Below the pieces are notes generated by a model, which did not search any database, was not told the DNA's origin, and saw only the letters and a list, made by a program, of their open reading frames with translations. A stretch of DNA of 64,000 nt from Bacillus mobilis. Its GTDB lineage: Bacteria > Bacillota > Bacilli > Bacillales > Bacillaceae_G. Below are positions 1 through 8,606 of this stretch, one piece after another. The stretch is taken from assembly GCF_001884045.1 (NCBI RefSeq), contig NZ_MACF01000130.1:1-64000 (forward strand). Reading direction: 5' to 3'. The position numbers and the translations under genes were made by a program. Numbering within the stretch: the stretch's first letter is position 1; each line of letters begins with the position of its first letter.

Positions 1-368
1 CTGATTTAACTACTGATAAAGATGGAAAAATTTCTGTTTCTGATTTACGTCCGGGAGACTATCAGTTCGTTGAAACAAAGGCTCCTACTCATTACGACTT
101 AAATCAAAACCCTATCAAGTTTACTGTTGAAAAGAGTCAAACAACTACAGCTTCTGTTACAGCTACGAATAGCTTAACTAAAGGCACTGTCGAATTAATT
201 AAGCTTGACGACGTTGACAATTCTACTCTTGAAGGTGCGGTATTTAAAATTGTTGATATGAACGGCAATGATGTTCGTTCTGATTTAACTACTGATAAAG
301 ATGGAAAAATTTCTGTTTCTGATTTACGTCCGGGAGACTATCAGTTCGTTGAAACGAAGGCTCCTACT
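1..368 (+). repeat. 279-bp repeat inside the surface-protein gene
   Basis: Bases 1-89 recur almost unchanged at 280-368, a period of 279 bp or 93 codons, which is one Cna_B domain. Near-identity at DNA level points to recent duplication or gene conversion. The number of copies upstream of the window is unknown. Confidence 0.85.
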
Positions 369-1088
369 GGATACGATTTAAGCGCTAAGCCAATTCCTTT
401 CACAATTACGAAAGGGCAATCTCAAGTTACTTCTGTTACAGCTTTAAATAGTTTAACGACAGGTGCAATGGAGTTAACTAAAGTTGATATGGATCACCAT
501 GGAACACTTGAAGGTGCCATTTTCAATATTTTAGATCCAGACGGAAAAGTAGTAAGAGAAGGTTTACAAACAGATGGGCATGGTAAATTAATCGTAAATG
601 ATTTGAAACCTGGTAATTATCAATTAGTGGAAACAAAGGCTCCTGCTGGCTATCAATTGGATGCATCACCGATAAACTTTACAATTGAAAAAGCTCAAGC
701 TACACCACTACAACTTACAGTTTCAAATAAAAAAATCGATTCTTCATCAGGTGGAGATGATAAACCAGTTACTCCTCCTAATAAAGAAGAGGAAACAGGG
801 AAAGAAACTTCTGAAGAACCAGAAAAAGGAAATCCTGAAACACATGGGAAAGAAACTTCCGAAGAACTAGAAAAAGGAAATCCTGAAACACATGGTAAGG
901 GAACTTCTGAAGAACTAGAAAAAGAAAACCCTGAAACACAAATAAACAAACAGCAAGATGACCGGAATAAGGGTAAAGAACTTCCAAATACGGGTCACAA
1001 AAATGATCCTACTCAAACAGCCGGCATCGTACTTCTACTAGCTGGATTGTTAAGTATTTTAGCTACAAAACGCAAAAAATATTATTAA
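1..1088 (+). CDS. LPXTG-anchored surface protein with Cna_B/SpaA repeats (5' end outside window)
   Basis: C-terminal part of a collagen-adhesin/pilin-like wall protein. The frame is open from base 3, so the start lies upstream of the window. At least three Cna_B-like beta-sandwich repeats of about 93 residues are visible. Each has a Lys in an 'ELxK(V/L)D' strand and a Glu in 'VETKAP', the pair that forms internal isopeptide bonds in this family. A Glu/Lys-rich stalk of three 16-residue units follows. The end is a sortase signal: LPNTG, a hydrophobic stretch, then RKKYY. The protein should be covalently anchored to peptidoglycan and displayed outside the cell. The ligand cannot be read from the sequence. 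An intrinsic terminator follows directly. Confidence 0.88.
   Translation, partial: DLTTDKDGKISVSDLRPGDYQFVETKAPTHYDLNQNPIKFTVEKSQTTTASVTATNSLTKGTVELIKLDDVDNSTLEGAVFKIVDMNGNDVRSDLTTDKDGKISVSDLRPGDYQFVETKAPTGYDLSAKPIPFTITKGQSQVTSVTALNSLTTGAMELTKVDMDHHGTLEGAIFNILDPDGKVVREGLQTDGHGKLIVNDLKPGNYQLVETKAPAGYQLDASPINFTIEKAQATPLQLTVSNKKIDSSSGGDDKPVTPPNKEEETGKETSEEPEKGNPETHGKETSEELEKGNPETHGKGTSEELEKENPETQINKQQDDRNKGKELPNTGHKNDPTQTAGIVLLLAGLLSILATKRKKYY
798..941 (+). repeat. three 48-bp tandem repeats encoding the wall-spanning stalk
   Basis: Units at 798-845, 846-893 and 894-941 encode variants of GKETSEELEKGNPETH. This acidic, Pro-containing stretch just before the LPNTG signal would span the cell wall. 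Such repeats often vary in number between strains. Confidence 0.88.
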
Positions 1089-1097
1089 TAGTTTTCA

Positions 1098-1134
1098 CAC
1101 CCAATCAAGTAAACATTTGATTGGGTGTTTTTTT
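1098..1134 (+). terminator. intrinsic terminator of the LPXTG protein gene
   Basis: An 11-bp perfect stem (CACCCAATCAA / TTGATTGGGTG) is followed by a run of T, 10 bases after the stop codon. Confidence 0.85.
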
Positions 1135-1574
1135 ATGCAAAAAGGACGATACGTAGAGTATCGTCCTTTTAACGGGGTGAGGCTGCCCAAAAGTACGGAA
1201 AACCTTTGAACAGCCTCGTATTTTCATATGGATGCCTTACATATATCACTGATGATAAATATGAAATGCGGAAACATATTTATCATCACATGATTCAAAC
1301 ACGAGAAAAGAACCCTATAGGATTCTTTTCTCTACATAATCTAAAGTTTGGGTACACTAGATTCATGCAATGTAGGAGCTTTCCAAGCAGAAAGCGAACC
1401 TTCATTTAAAATGATAGCATACATATCTCCATCAAAAATATGCAAATATGCATATAGCGTTTTTTTATTTCTCAATGTCAGAATATTGAAAAATAATGAA
1501 GATAACGGTAAAATAAAGTCGTTATCCGTCTTCTTTTGTCAGGCATAGAGAATAGAAGAATAGGAGAGGAAAAA
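1135..1574. other. non-coding spacer with four consecutive stem-loops
   Basis: No convincing gene. Four inverted repeats follow one another: 1140-1170 (12-bp stem, T-run, terminator-like), 1179-1217 (GAGGCTG / CAGCCTC), 1250-1288 (perfect 14-bp stem with an 11-base loop) and 1303-1332 (10-bp stem). The rest is AT-rich. The promoter of the downstream aminopeptidase should lie near 1440-1560, but I see no strong consensus. The stem-loops could be the remains of a small mobile element. Confidence 0.5.
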
Positions 1575-2975
1575 ATGAAAAAAACTTTGAAACAAAAAAT
1601 AGTAAGCTCTTTGCTTGCTGTATCACTCGCTGTTAGCTTAGCTCCAATCGGACAAGCCCAAGCTGATTCCACGTCAGAAATCACACAGACTTCACCTATC
1701 ACAAAACAAGTTGATGCAAGCCGCGCCATCGAACACATTCGTTTCTTATCCGAAACAATTGGTCCTCGCCCTGGTGGGACAAAATCAGAAGAATGGGCCT
1801 CTCGCTACGTTGGTATGCAACTTAAATCAATGGGCTATGAAGTAGAATATCAACCATTTCAAGTGCCTGATCAATACGTTGGATTTATTGATTCACCATT
1901 ATCCACAAAGCGTAATTGGCAAGCTGGCGTTGCCCCTAACGCACTAATTTCTACAGAAGCTGTTACAGCCCCCCTTATCTTTGTTCAAGGTGGGACAAAA
2001 TTAGAGGATATCCCAAATGAAGTAAACGGAAAAATTGTTCTATTTGAAAGAGGAACAACAGTTACAGACTATAATAAACAAGTTGAAAATGCTGTTAGCA
2101 AAGGAGCAAAAGGTGTCCTTTTATACAGTTTAATTGGCGGACGCGGAAATTATGGACAAACCTTCAATCCCCGCCTAACGAAAAAGCAATCTATCCCTGT
2201 CTTTGGTCTTGCTTATGCGCAAGGAAATGCATTTAAAGAGGAAATCGCTAAAAAAGGGACAACAATTCTTTCTCTAAAGGCGAGACATGAATCTAACTTA
2301 ACATCACTAAATGTCATCGCTAAAAAGAAACCAAAAAATAGTACAGGTAATGAAAAAGCTGTCGTTGTAAGTTCGCACTATGATAGCGTAGTTGGAGCAC
2401 CTGGAGCAAACGATAATGCTTCTGGTACAGGATTAGTATTAGAGTTAGCTCGTGCTTTTCAAAATGTAGAAACTGATAAAGAAATTCGTTTTATTGCTTT
2501 TGGTTCTGAAGAAACTGGCTTACTTGGCTCCGATTATTACGTTAATAGTCTGCCTCAAAAAGAACGCGATCGAATTTTAGGTGTCTTTAATGCAGACATG
2601 GTTGCAACAAATTACGATAAAGCAAAGAATTTATATGCTATGACGCCTAACGGTTCCCCAAACCTTGTAACAGACGCGGCCTTACAAGCAGGTAAACAAT
2701 TAAATAATGACCTCGTACTGCAAGGGAAATTCGGTTCTAGTGATCACGTTCCATTTGCTGAAGTTGGTATCCCTGCCGCTCTATTCATTTGGATGGGAGT
2801 CGATAGTTGGAATCCATTAATCTATCACATTGAGAAGGTATACCATACACCTCAAGATAATGTGTTAGAAAACATTTCGCCTGAACGTATGAAAATGGCA
2901 TTAGAAGTTATCGGAACAGGAGTTTATAATACACTTCAAAAACCTGTTACTCAAACTGAACAGAAAGCTGCTTAA
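1575..2975 (+). CDS. secreted M28-family zinc aminopeptidase with PA domain
   Basis: 466-residue exported metallopeptidase resembling B. subtilis YwaD. It should release N-terminal amino acids from peptides outside the cell. The start at 1575 is chosen over an in-frame ATG at 1536 because AGGAG precedes it and a signal peptide begins there (KKTLKQK, hydrophobic core, AQA-DS cleavage). A protease-associated domain (about residues 125-235) precedes the catalytic M28 domain. The two-zinc centre is complete: H268-x-D270, D280, E312/E313, D341 and H424 (in YHTPQD). It is monocistronic, with a terminator just downstream. Peptide preference cannot be deduced. Confidence 0.9.
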   Translation: MKKTLKQKIVSSLLAVSLAVSLAPIGQAQADSTSEITQTSPITKQVDASRAIEHIRFLSETIGPRPGGTKSEEWASRYVGMQLKSMGYEVEYQPFQVPDQYVGFIDSPLSTKRNWQAGVAPNALISTEAVTAPLIFVQGGTKLEDIPNEVNGKIVLFERGTTVTDYNKQVENAVSKGAKGVLLYSLIGGRGNYGQTFNPRLTKKQSIPVFGLAYAQGNAFKEEIAKKGTTILSLKARHESNLTSLNVIAKKKPKNSTGNEKAVVVSSHYDSVVGAPGANDNASGTGLVLELARAFQNVETDKEIRFIAFGSEETGLLGSDYYVNSLPQKERDRILGVFNADMVATNYDKAKNLYAMTPNGSPNLVTDAALQAGKQLNNDLVLQGKFGSSDHVPFAEVGIPAALFIWMGVDSWNPLIYHIEKVYHTPQDNVLENISPERMKMALEVIGTGVYNTLQKPVTQTEQKAA

Positions 2976-2981
2976 CCATTT

Positions 2982-3013
2982 AAAAGACCACTGATTTTTG
3001 TCAGTGGTCTTTT
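2982..3013 (+). terminator. intrinsic terminator of the M28 peptidase gene
   Basis: Stem AAAAGACCACTGA / TCAGTGGTCTTTT seven bases after the stop codon. Confidence 0.85.
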
Positions 3014-3122
3014 ATTGAGAAAATACATATATGCATAAAAGCATATTTCCTCCTGCTCATTATCATATACAATATTAACTGTAACAAAAATGATTACAAC
3101 TAATAAGGAGGCTTTTTCTACT

Positions 3123-3497
3123 ATGAAAAAAATGATCTTAGCCGGTGCGTTAACTTTAGCAGGAACTACTGGTGCTACCGCGTTTATTCCCGAAACAAAG
3201 GTCGCTGCTGCCGTTCAAGAAAACAGCTTTACAAAATTTTATTCCTTGCAAACTGGAAGTAGTTCTGAACAAGAACCTGTTTTCCTTCAAAAGGGACAAG
3301 AGTTAACAATTCAACCTAATAGCAAAACTCCTAGTTACAGTGTGTATGACTCAAATCATAACCTTATCGGGCGTTATTCTGATGGGTACGGCAGAATTTT
3401 CACTGCAAAAACAGATGGAAATATGTATGTTCAATTTCATGCACCTTTCGTTTACTATAGTCCTGTTAGCTTTTCTGTTACTTATACTATCCAATAA
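3123..3497 (+). CDS. small secreted protein of unknown function
   Basis: 124-residue protein with a clear Sec signal peptide (MKKM, hydrophobic run, cleavage near VAAA-VQ). The mature part of about 90 residues is rich in Ser, Tyr and Phe and looks beta-rich, with no Cys and no recognisable catalytic motif. The ATG at 3123 is preferred over the one at 3090 because GGAGG lies 11 bases upstream and the signal peptide begins there. It is monocistronic and convergent with the next operon, sharing a hairpin. I do not recognise the family. Confidence 0.8.
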   Translation: MKKMILAGALTLAGTTGATAFIPETKVAAAVQENSFTKFYSLQTGSSSEQEPVFLQKGQELTIQPNSKTPSYSVYDSNHNLIGRYSDGYGRIFTAKTDGNMYVQFHAPFVYYSPVSFSVTYTIQ

Positions 3498-3529
3498 AAT
3501 AAAGGGCCTTTCTCAAGGCTCTTTATTTT
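3497..3529. terminator. bidirectional terminator between convergent genes
   Basis: Stem AAATAAAGGGCCTT / AAGGCTCTTTATTT (one wobble pair), flanked by A and T runs on both sides. It serves the secreted protein gene and the sigma-factor operon on the other strand. Confidence 0.8.
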
Positions 3530-4194
3530 GCTTCCCAATTCACTTTCACAAATCCATCTTTCACCATTACACCACTTATATTAAATACATACTTTTCATT
3601 TGCCTTTAATGTAGCTTTGAAAGTACCTTTTTTCGATTCACAAATTTCCTTTAACTCTTTTATCCCTTCCCCTTGTCTTTCATACAAACTAAAGCATAAA
3701 TTGCCGCGTTTTGCGTCTGTCTCATAAGAAAATGTCACTTCTGTATCTTTCTCGTACTGAATTTCAATATCTTTACCAGCAATATCCCATGATGAGAATT
3801 TTGCTTCATAACTTGTCTCTCCTTGCTTCTCACTTTCTAAATATATATCACCAGCTTTCCACATATCATCTAACGTTTGAACGAAAGCAAAGCCGCTCAA
3901 TAATACAAACATCACACTTGCAAATATGACAACTAATGTTATCTTTTGTTTTTTCATAGCCTTCATCGTATGTTCCCCTTCTATTTTCTTGTTACTTCTT
4001 CGTATCATATATAACAAAACTCCAATAAAAAATGGCAATACAATCGCTATAACACTCCACCATTTACTTATTCCACGCGTTTTCGCATCTGTATACACCC
4101 ATGATGCTACACATACTAAAAGTGCTATAAAAGTCAAAAGCATTGTAATCCCAGCTATCTCAAATACTACAAATGGATTAGCGAACTCTATCAT
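3523..4194 (-). CDS. membrane protein, third gene of ECF sigma operon
   Basis: 223 residues. Two hydrophobic helices near the N-terminus (about 12-35 and 46-63) flank a 'YTDAKTRGISKWW' loop. A charged linker and a third helix (about 85-107) follow, then an extracytoplasmic-looking domain of about 115 residues with two Cys. The start has GAAGGAG upstream and overlaps the end of the preceding gene by 17 bases, so the two are probably translationally coupled. Its place behind a sigma factor and a small membrane protein suggests a sensor, accessory factor or target of that system. Function is unknown. Confidence 0.75.
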   Translation of the reverse strand: MIEFANPFVVFEIAGITMLLTFIALLVCVASWVYTDAKTRGISKWWSVIAIVLPFFIGVLLYMIRRSNKKIEGEHTMKAMKKQKITLVVIFASVMFVLLSGFAFVQTLDDMWKAGDIYLESEKQGETSYEAKFSSWDIAGKDIEIQYEKDTEVTFSYETDAKRGNLCFSLYERQGEGIKELKEICESKKGTFKATLKANEKYVFNISGVMVKDGFVKVNWEAK

Positions 4195-4492
4195 GTAATT
4201 TATACTCCTTCTTTAAAAATGACTGTATGACAACATATATAGGAACGTATAGATGCATCATAATCACACTTGCTATCAACATAGGGACTGTATGATTCAA
4301 ATGAGTGACAAACTGCTCCGTAACGATTGTTAATAAAATAATCCAAATAGCATGAATACAAATAGCCCATCTCTTCTCTATCTTTTGAGCATTTCGCACA
4401 ATCTGTTTCGTATTATTTATCAGCTCTCCGCTTGGAATCATGTCTTCAGCTAAACTGCTCCTTATCTTCTGATCAAACTTATCTTCCGTCAT
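4178..4492 (-). CDS. small membrane protein, probable anti-sigma factor
   Basis: 104 residues: a soluble, charged N-terminal segment of about 45 residues followed by two transmembrane helices (about 46-63 and 70-91). This is the usual layout of a small membrane anti-sigma factor, although no zinc-binding HxxxCxxC motif is present. The ATG at 4492 is preferred because GGAGGTG lies just upstream. It overlaps the end of the sigma-factor gene by 14 bases and the next gene by 17. The anti-sigma role is inferred from position and topology only. Confidence 0.7.
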   Translation of the reverse strand: MTEDKFDQKIRSSLAEDMIPSGELINNTKQIVRNAQKIEKRWAICIHAIWIILLTIVTEQFVTHLNHTVPMLIASVIMMHLYVPIYVVIQSFLKKEYKLHDRVR

Positions 4493-5006
4493 AAACGAAC
4501 ACCTCCAAATGTTCCCGCATTTGCTTCTTCGCATAATTAAGGCGGTATTTCACCGTACCAATCGGTATATTTAATATTTCGCTCATTTCTTTATAAGAGT
4601 ATTGTTCATAATAGTAGAGTACGAGCACGGTTTTATATTTTTCATTCAATAACTGTATAACTTCCCGTATCATTTCCGCTTCCACTTTTTGAATAAATCC
4701 TTCTGATATATTCACTTCATCTGCGAAATCGATTTCTCCACTATCCTCTTTATGAAACAAATCTAATACGCGATCTTTCCACCTTTTCTTCTTACGATAA
4801 AAGTCATAAAACGTACGAACACAAATTGTAGTAATCCATTTTTTATAATTTTCCACGCAAGAAAGCTGGTGCCTAGAGGAAAAAACTTTTATCCAAGTCT
4901 CTTGAAAAATATCTTCTGCATCTTCTTTCGTTTTCGCTAATTTATAGCATAAGGAATATATTTGCTGCTTATATATATCAATTAATTCTTCTACCTTTTC
5001 TTCCAT
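4479..5006 (-). CDS. ECF-type RNA polymerase sigma factor
   Basis: 175-residue group 4 sigma factor. Region 2 (about residues 10-75) contains the 'DAEDIFQETWIKVF' core-binding helix. Region 4 (about 115-170) contains 'YSYKEMSEILNIPIGTVKYR', the helix-turn-helix that reads the -35 element. The start at 5006 is set by AGGAGG seven bases upstream. It is the first gene of a three-gene overlapping operon with its likely anti-sigma factor. A candidate autoregulatory ECF promoter lies just upstream. I cannot assign it to a named factor. Confidence 0.9.
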   Translation of the reverse strand: MEEKVEELIDIYKQQIYSLCYKLAKTKEDAEDIFQETWIKVFSSRHQLSCVENYKKWITTICVRTFYDFYRKKKRWKDRVLDLFHKEDSGEIDFADEVNISEGFIQKVEAEMIREVIQLLNEKYKTVLVLYYYEQYSYKEMSEILNIPIGTVKYRLNYAKKQMREHLEVFVYDGR

Positions 5007-5031
5007 CTTAAACCTCCTGTCATTTATATAA

Positions 5032-5058
5032 GACGACGCAAATTCTCCTTTTGTTTGA
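5032..5058 (-). promoter_or_regulatory. candidate ECF autoregulatory promoter
   Basis: On the minus strand TCAAAC (5058-5053) is separated by 17 bases from CGTC (5035-5032). This resembles the AAC / CGTC promoters of B. subtilis SigM, SigV and SigW. It sits just upstream of the sigma-factor RBS, as expected for autoregulation. The match is by eye only. Confidence 0.4.
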
Positions 5059-5088
5059 TAAAATTTTATTTTTTTATTATCTCCATAC

Positions 5089-5123
5089 AAAAAGGCAATC
5101 ACAACATCGTGTGATTGCCTTTT
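5089..5123 (-). terminator. terminator, probably of argS (displaced by a repeat)
   Basis: A perfect 12-bp stem AAAGGCAATCAC / GTGATTGCCTTT is followed by T-rich sequence in the minus direction. It lies about 160 bases after the argS stop codon, beyond an inserted-looking repeat. Confidence 0.75.
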
Positions 5124-5126
5124 ACT

Positions 5127-5275
5127 GAAAGCGAAAAATCGGCTCCGCTTTTCTTTATTGTCCAGCTCCAGCGGTTAGAATACTCGGTGACTTCGCGCCT
5201 TCCTCCGAGGTAAAGTACACCTCTTTGTCAGGAGCTCCATCCCCCTCCTATTCTGAACGAGCCGCTTTCGCTTTT
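5127..5275. repeat. dispersed repeat (family A), copy 1
   Basis: About 150 bp bounded by GAAAGCG and CGCTTTC, locally GC-richer than its surroundings and without an ORF. It carries internal motifs TCCAGCTCCAGCGGTTAGAAT and GAACGAGCCGCTTTC. A degenerate relative lies at about 10472-10583. It fills the space between the argS stop codon and the terminator at 5089-5123. It resembles short repeats common in Bacillus intergenic DNA. I do not assign a bcr family number. Confidence 0.6.
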
Positions 5276-5280
5276 CTTAA

Positions 5281-6951
5281 TTACATTTTTTCTGGTGCAG
5301 ATACTCCTACGATTGCTAATGCGTTTTGAAGTGTAGTACGTACTGCTTTCATTAACTCATAGCGAGCTTTACTTAATTCTAAGTTGTCTTGGTTTAATAC
5401 TTTTTCTGCATTGTAGAAGCTATGTAATGCTGCTGCTAATTCAAATGCATAGCTTGTAATGCGGTGTGGCAGACGTTTTTGCGCTGCATCCGCAACTACT
5501 GCTGGGAATTCACCAAGTTTTTTCAGTAACTCTACTTCTTTCTCAGAAGTAACAAGTTTGTAGTTCACGTCTCCGCCTGTAGCTAATCCTAACTCTTCAC
5601 CTTGACGAAGGATACTGCATACGCGAGCATGAGCATATTGTGCATAGTATACTGGGTTTTCATTAGATTTTGATACAGCTAAGTCCATATCAAAGTCTAA
5701 ATGAGAATCACCGCTACGCATTGCGAAGAAGTAACGCATTGCGTCCACGCCTACTTCTTCCATAAGCTCACGAAGTGTAACTGCTTTACCTGTACGCTTA
5801 CTCATCTTCATTTTTTCACCATTTTGGTACAGTTGTACCATTTGGATGATTTCTACTTCAAGTGTTTCCTTATCGTAACCAAGTGCTTGAATAGCAGCTT
5901 TCATACGAGGAATGTAACCGTGGTGGTCAGCACCCCAAATGTTGATTAACTTATCGAAACCACGCTCTAATTTATCACGGTGGTAAGCAATATCTGGCGT
6001 TAAGTATGTGTAAGAACCGTCGTTTTTAATTAATACACGGTTTTTGTCGTCACCGTAAGTCATAGAACGGAACCAAGTTGCGCCGCCTTCTTCAAAGATC
6101 TCATCACGCTCTTTTAACACTGCAAGTGCAGCATCGATTTTTCCGTTTTTGTATAATGATGTTTCTGAGAACCATACATCGAATTTAACACGGAAGCTTT
6201 CTAAGTCTTTTTGAAGTTTTGCTAACTCATATTTTAAACCGTATGAACGATAGAACTCATAGCTTTCTTCTGCATCAGCTTTTGCATAACGATCACCAAA
6301 TTCTTCAGCTAAAAGCTTACCGATTCCAATGATGTCCGCACCATGGTATCCGTCTTCTGGCATTTCTTTCTCTAGGCCTAAAGCTTGCATGTAACGAGCT
6401 TCAACAGAAAGAGCTAAGTTATGAATTTGGTTACCAGCGTCATTAATGTAGTATTCACGAGATACATCGTATCCTGCTTTTGCTAATACGTTACATAAAG
6501 TGTCACCCACTGCCGCACCACGTGCATGTCCTAAGTGAAGGTCACCTGTTGGGTTCGCAGATACGAACTCAATTTGTACTTTTTCACCTTTACCAGTATT
6601 CGTTTCACCGTAAGCTTCGCCAGCGTTAACGATTGTTGGGATTAAGTCTGTTAAGTAGCTATTATCCATGTAGAAGTTAATGAAACCAGGACCTGCGATT
6701 TCAATTTTTTCAATAGAAGCTTTTGCTTTATCGAAGTTTGCAACTAATTCTTCTGCAATCATACGAGGTGCTTTTTTCGCAACGCGTGCAAGTTGCATTG
6801 CCATATTTGTAGAGAAATCACCGTTTGTTTTATCTTTTGGAGATTCTAATACAACGTTTGGAATCTGTTCTTCTGTCGCTAATTCTGCCTTTAATACAGC
6901 AGCTTGAATTTCTTCTTTAATTAATCCTTTTACTTGTTCTAAAGAATTCAT
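5281..6951 (-). CDS. argS: arginyl-tRNA synthetase
   Basis: 556-residue class I aminoacyl-tRNA synthetase that charges tRNA-Arg with arginine in the cytoplasm. Visible are the N-terminal Arg-tRNA synthetase additional domain (about 1-85), the HIGH-type motif HLGH (139-142, in '[13 protein letters not shown]'), the KMSK motif ('[17 protein letters not shown]') and the C-terminal DALR anticodon-binding domain (about 435-556). Length is normal. The ATG overlaps the ywiB stop codon (TAATG), so the two are translationally coupled, as in the B. subtilis ywiB-argS pair. Confidence 0.97.
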   Translation of the reverse strand: MNSLEQVKGLIKEEIQAAVLKAELATEEQIPNVVLESPKDKTNGDFSTNMAMQLARVAKKAPRMIAEELVANFDKAKASIEKIEIAGPGFINFYMDNSYLTDLIPTIVNAGEAYGETNTGKGEKVQIEFVSANPTGDLHLGHARGAAVGDTLCNVLAKAGYDVSREYYINDAGNQIHNLALSVEARYMQALGLEKEMPEDGYHGADIIGIGKLLAEEFGDRYAKADAEESYEFYRSYGLKYELAKLQKDLESFRVKFDVWFSETSLYKNGKIDAALAVLKERDEIFEEGGATWFRSMTYGDDKNRVLIKNDGSYTYLTPDIAYHRDKLERGFDKLINIWGADHHGYIPRMKAAIQALGYDKETLEVEIIQMVQLYQNGEKMKMSKRTGKAVTLRELMEEVGVDAMRYFFAMRSGDSHLDFDMDLAVSKSNENPVYYAQYAHARVCSILRQGEELGLATGGDVNYKLVTSEKEVELLKKLGEFPAVVADAAQKRLPHRITSYAFELAAALHSFYNAEKVLNQDNLELSKARYELMKAVRTTLQNALAIVGVSAPEKM

Positions 6952-7388
6952 TATTTTGCCTCCTTCAAATTAAGTGTAATTGTATATCTGCCAGCTTCTT
7001 GTTCACTTAGAAGCAATGCGTACGTTAAGAAGAGTTGTCCTTTTTTCTTTTCATCCGACCATTTAAAAAGAACGTTATCAGTTTTCGTTTGCAATGCAAA
7101 CGTACCAAGTTCACTCGTATACGTACCAGTTGTCCATTCACCTTTCACATGCGTTTGACGCATTGAAACAGCACCTGAACGCATAATGAGAACTTGTTCA
7201 TCTTGAATTTTAATAATTGTTTTCACTTCGCCCTGTTCGTTCGGCTCTTGGAATGTTACGTATGTACCTTGACCTTTTACATAGTATTGACCATTTGCTT
7301 CAAAAGCAACGGTTTCCTTCCTCGCCCCTTCACGGATTTCTGTTACGAAATGAACGTGTACCGGCAAGCCTGCAAGTTGTTTCTCCAC
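6951..7388 (-). CDS. ywiB: DUF1934 beta-barrel protein YwiB
   Basis: About 145 residues of the calycin-like DUF1934 family, recognised by '[24 protein letters not shown]' in the middle of the protein and by its place immediately upstream of argS, as in B. subtilis. Biochemical function is unknown. There is no good ATG start. GTG codons occur at 7406, 7397 and 7388. I chose 7388 because GAAGGG lies about 10 bases upstream of it, but translation could begin up to six codons earlier. Confidence 0.85.
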   Translation of the reverse strand: MEKQLAGLPVHVHFVTEIREGARKETVAFEANGQYYVKGQGTYVTFQEPNEQGEVKTIIKIQDEQVLIMRSGAVSMRQTHVKGEWTTGTYTSELGTFALQTKTDNVLFKWSDEKKKGQLFLTYALLLSEQEAGRYTITLNLKEAK

Positions 7389-7590
7389 GTCTTGCACACC
7401 CTTCACATGTTATAGATATTAAATAATGTATATAATAAATCACTTTTCCTATCATATCAAAAAAAACCTCTGTCTGTCTGCTGAAAAATCAGGAAAACTC
7501 CATTTCAAAAAATAATTCACTTTCCCTTTATTTCATATGATAAAATATTTTTTAAATCTAAATATTCTTTCATTTAAAGAGGTGAGTTAA

Positions 7591-8577
7591 GTGCTACCAA
7601 CAAAATTGAAAAAAGGTGATGAAATTAGAGTTATTTCACCATCTTGTAGTTTAAGTATTGTCTCAAATACGAACCAAGAGCTTGCTATAAAAAGATTAAC
7701 TGACATGGGCTTTCAAGTTACATTCTCAACATATGCTGATGAGATCGATCGATTTGCTTCCTCTTCTATTTCTTCACGCATTCAAGATCTCCACGAAGCA
7801 TTTAGAGACCCGAATGTAAAAGCCATTTTAACGACACTTGGCGGATACAACTCTAATGGTTTATTGAAACATCTCGATTATGATTTAATTCGAGAAAATC
7901 CAAAGTTTTTCTGTGGCTATTCTGATATTACCGCTTTAAATAATGCTATCTACGCCAAAACAGGACTCGTTACATATTCAGGACCCCATTTCTCTTCATT
8001 TGGAATGGAGAAAGGGCTCGAGTATACGAACGATTACTTTTTAAAATGCTTAACTTCTAATGAGCCTATTGAAGTCCTGCCATCTGAAACATGGAGCGAT
8101 GATTCTTGGTACGTCGATCAGGAAAATCGAGAATTCATTAAAAATGAAGGATATGTTTCGATTCATGAAGGCGAAACAACTGGAGAGATTATTGGTGGTA
8201 ATATGAGCACATTGAATTTACTACAAGGTACACCATATATGCCAAATTTACAGGATAAAATTTTATTTCTTGAAGAGGATAGTTTAACCGGAACATCTAC
8301 CCTTAAAACTTTTGATCGTTATTTACACTCCCTTATGCAGCAACCAGATTTTGAGTGCGTAAAGGGAATCGTCATAGGAAAGATGCAAAAAGGTGCAGAA
8401 TGTACGATAGAAGACATTCAAGAAATGATCGCTTCAAAACCTGAACTTGCACATATCCCTATCATTGCAAACGCAAGTTTCGGGCATACAACTCCGATTT
8501 TCACTTTCCCAATTGGTGGACATGCAAAAATCATTTCTAACAAAGATAAGACATCTATCACCATTTTAACGCACTAA
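7591..8577 (+). CDS. S66 LD-carboxypeptidase / MccF-like peptidase
   Basis: 328-residue cytoplasmic serine peptidase of family S66. It covers muramoyl-tetrapeptide LD-carboxypeptidases and MccF, which inactivates processed microcin C-like nucleotide peptides by cleaving the aspartyl-nucleotide bond. The N-terminal nucleophile motif 'GYSDIT' places the catalytic Ser at 111. The C-terminal domain supplies a Glu (in 'FLEEDS', 228/229) and His 299 ('SFGHTTP'). The length fits MccF. The start is GTG, preceded by AGAGGTGA. It is monocistronic. A B. anthracis MccF has been characterised structurally, and this looks like that group; peptidoglycan recycling remains possible. Confidence 0.85.
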   Translation: MLPTKLKKGDEIRVISPSCSLSIVSNTNQELAIKRLTDMGFQVTFSTYADEIDRFASSSISSRIQDLHEAFRDPNVKAILTTLGGYNSNGLLKHLDYDLIRENPKFFCGYSDITALNNAIYAKTGLVTYSGPHFSSFGMEKGLEYTNDYFLKCLTSNEPIEVLPSETWSDDSWYVDQENREFIKNEGYVSIHEGETTGEIIGGNMSTLNLLQGTPYMPNLQDKILFLEEDSLTGTSTLKTFDRYLHSLMQQPDFECVKGIVIGKMQKGAECTIEDIQEMIASKPELAHIPIIANASFGHTTPIFTFPIGGHAKIISNKDKTSITILTH

Positions 8578-8606
8578 AAAAAGGAGCGAAAGAGTCGCTC
8601 CTTTTA
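8577..8606. terminator. terminator between convergent genes
   Basis: Stem AAAAGGAGCGA / TCGCTCCTTTT flanked by A and T runs. It serves both the S66 peptidase gene and the convergent yxeA-like gene. Confidence 0.8.

Noticed and set aside
1206-1548. Two overlapping short plus-strand ORFs (67 and 66 codons)
   Set aside because: They have no ribosome binding sites, run through several stem-loops, and have unlikely composition.
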